Under the pieces are notes generated by a model. The model saw nothing but the letters and a program-made list of their open reading frames with translations. It did no database searches and was not told the DNA's origin. From NCBI GenBank assembly GCA_964625615.1, contig CAZVDU010000061.1, positions 1 through 22,785 on the forward strand: 22,785 nucleotides of DNA. Direction: 5' to 3'. This DNA is from M269 sp964625615. GTDB lineage: Bacteria; Pseudomonadota; Gammaproteobacteria; Enterobacterales; Alteromonadaceae. The translations under genes and the position numbers were made by a program. How positions within the stretch are numbered: position 1 is the first letter of the stretch; each line of letters opens with the position of its first letter. This document shows positions 21,910-22,785 of the stretch, in pieces.

Positions 21910-22785
21910 TTATAGGAAAAATACGTTGGGCTGGAATAGCTTTTCAACGTCACTTACAAACTTTTTATCAACCAAGAACAGAATGACATGGTCATCACTT
22001 TGAATGACAGTGTCGCTATGGGCAACTATTACTTCTTCATTTCGAACAATAGCACCAATAGTTGTTCCTGGTGGTAATTTAATATCTCTTATTTGTTTGC
22101 CGACAACACGAGAGGTACTTTCATTTCCATGTGCAATCGCTTCTATTGCCTCAGCTGCACCTCGACGTAATGAATAAACGTTGACAACATCGCCTCGTCT
22201 CACATGAGTGAGTAAGGCCGATATTGTTGCCTGTTGTGGTGATATAGCGATATCAATCTCACCACCTTGTACAAGATCAACATATGCACTGCGCTGGATT
22301 AAGACCATAGCCTTCTGCGCGCCCATACGTTTTGCTAACATCGCAGACATAATGTTGGCTTCGTCATCATTGGTGACAGCTATAAAAGCATCAATTTGCT
22401 CAACATGCTCTTCGCTTAAAAGTTCTTGGTCCGAGGCGTCACCGCTAAACACTATTGTCTTATTGAGTTGAGATGAAAGGAATTTTGCGCGCTCTGGATT
22501 GTATTCAATCAACTTAACATGATGATCATTTTCCAAGCGCCTTGCTAGGTCAGCGCCGATTAAGCCTCCACCAGCAATCATGATACGTTTGTAGCTTGAT
22601 TCTAGTTTTTGCAGCTCACTCATTACTGCGCGAATATGTTTTGTTGCGGCGATGAAGAAAACTTCATCGTCGGCTTCAATAACAGTTGTGCCAAGTGGCC
22701 TAATTGGCTTGCCGCGTCTGTAAATAGCAGCCACTCGTGTTTCGACGTTTGGCATGTGTTCTTTTAAAGCTGATAGAGCGTGGCC
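21910..22785 (-). CDS. trkA: Trk system potassium uptake protein TrkA, 3' part
   Basis: The cytoplasmic regulatory subunit that gates TrkH in response to nucleotides. The frame is open to the right edge, leaving the C-terminal 291 of about 458 residues. Visible are the end of the first RCK_C domain (HMPNVETRVAAIYRRGKPIR, VEADDEVFFIA-like VIEADDEVFFIAATKHIR), the second Rossmann RCK_N domain with its dinucleotide loop GGGLIGADLARRLE, the GDASDQELLSEE and VTNDDEANIMSAMLAKRMGA segments, and a complete second RCK_C domain. It ends DVEKLFQPNVFFL, like E. coli TrkA. It is tightly followed by the DUF2780 gene. Its N-terminal RCK_N lies beyond the window. Confidence 0.97.
   Translation of the reverse strand, partial: GHALSALKEHMPNVETRVAAIYRRGKPIRPLGTTVIEADDEVFFIAATKHIRAVMSELQKLESSYKRIMIAGGGLIGADLARRLENDHHVKLIEYNPERAKFLSSQLNKTIVFSGDASDQELLSEEHVEQIDAFIAVTNDDEANIMSAMLAKRMGAQKAMVLIQRSAYVDLVQGGEIDIAISPQQATISALLTHVRRGDVVNVYSLRRGAAEAIEAIAHGNESTSRVVGKQIRDIKLPPGTTIGAIVRNEEVIVAHSDTVIQSDDHVILFLVDKKFVSDVEKLFQPNVFFL

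Noticed and set aside
1..22785. CRISPR array, insertion sequence, prophage or integron
   Set aside because: No regularly spaced repeats, transposase, integrase or terminal-repeat pairs were seen, and base composition looks even.

Overview
The window looks like chromosomal DNA from a marine-type gammaproteobacterium of moderate-to-low G+C, near the Pseudomonas/Oceanospirillales/Cellvibrio radiation. The evidence is the protein similarity of the housekeeping genes (GlyQ, GlyS, Tag, EngB, PolA, TrkH, TrkA, YihI, cytochrome c4) and their grouping. In Pseudomonas glyS, glyQ, tag and trkA sit on one side of dnaA/oriC, and polA, engB and cytochrome c4 sit on the other. A mix of both sets suggests this stretch lies in the origin-proximal part of the chromosome (inference). 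I see no tRNA, rRNA, CRISPR array, insertion sequence or phage gene.

Layout. Bases 1-3314 (+) hold the end of a secreted cadherin/Ig-like repeat protein and a CHASE2-type class III adenylate cyclase, interrupted by a 100-N assembly gap. A convergent GAF/HD-GYP phosphodiesterase follows (3343-4935, -). Bases 5081-8542 (-) are glyQ-glyS plus a small lipoprotein gene. tag (+) meets a yihI-DUF2489 pair (-) at 8756-10273. The 530-bp gap upstream of yihI carries a probable CsrB/CsrC-family RNA. Cytochrome c4 (-) and engB (+) diverge from about 11.5 kb. An outer-membrane beta-barrel gene (+) and a second probable small RNA (-) lie between engB and polA. polA (-) carries an assembly scar: a 55-bp contig overlap duplicated on both sides of 100 N. 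Removing the scar restores an intact 928-residue polymerase ending in the same type of tail as E. coli PolA. A 689-bp non-coding region upstream of polA carries three DnaA-box matches and a long imperfect inverted repeat. Then come a complementary M16 peptidase pair (-), trkH (+), a DUF2780 gene (-) and the 3' part of trkA (-).

The most interesting content is the two unannotated RNA candidates at deeply conserved positions. In E. coli the order is polA-spf(Spot 42)-engB(yihA)-csrC-yihI. Here both intervals of that order contain structured, terminator-ended RNA candidates whose primary sequences I do not recognise. The first (polA-engB interval) has an 8-bp stem plus a strong terminator. The second (between cytochrome c4 and yihI) has six GGA motifs, three of them in hairpin loops, as expected of a CsrA-sequestering RNA. 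Nucleotide signalling (cAMP cyclase, HD-GYP), potassium uptake (TrkH/TrkA), DNA repair and replication (PolA, Tag) and translation (GlyQS, EngB, the Der regulator YihI) account for most of the coding content.
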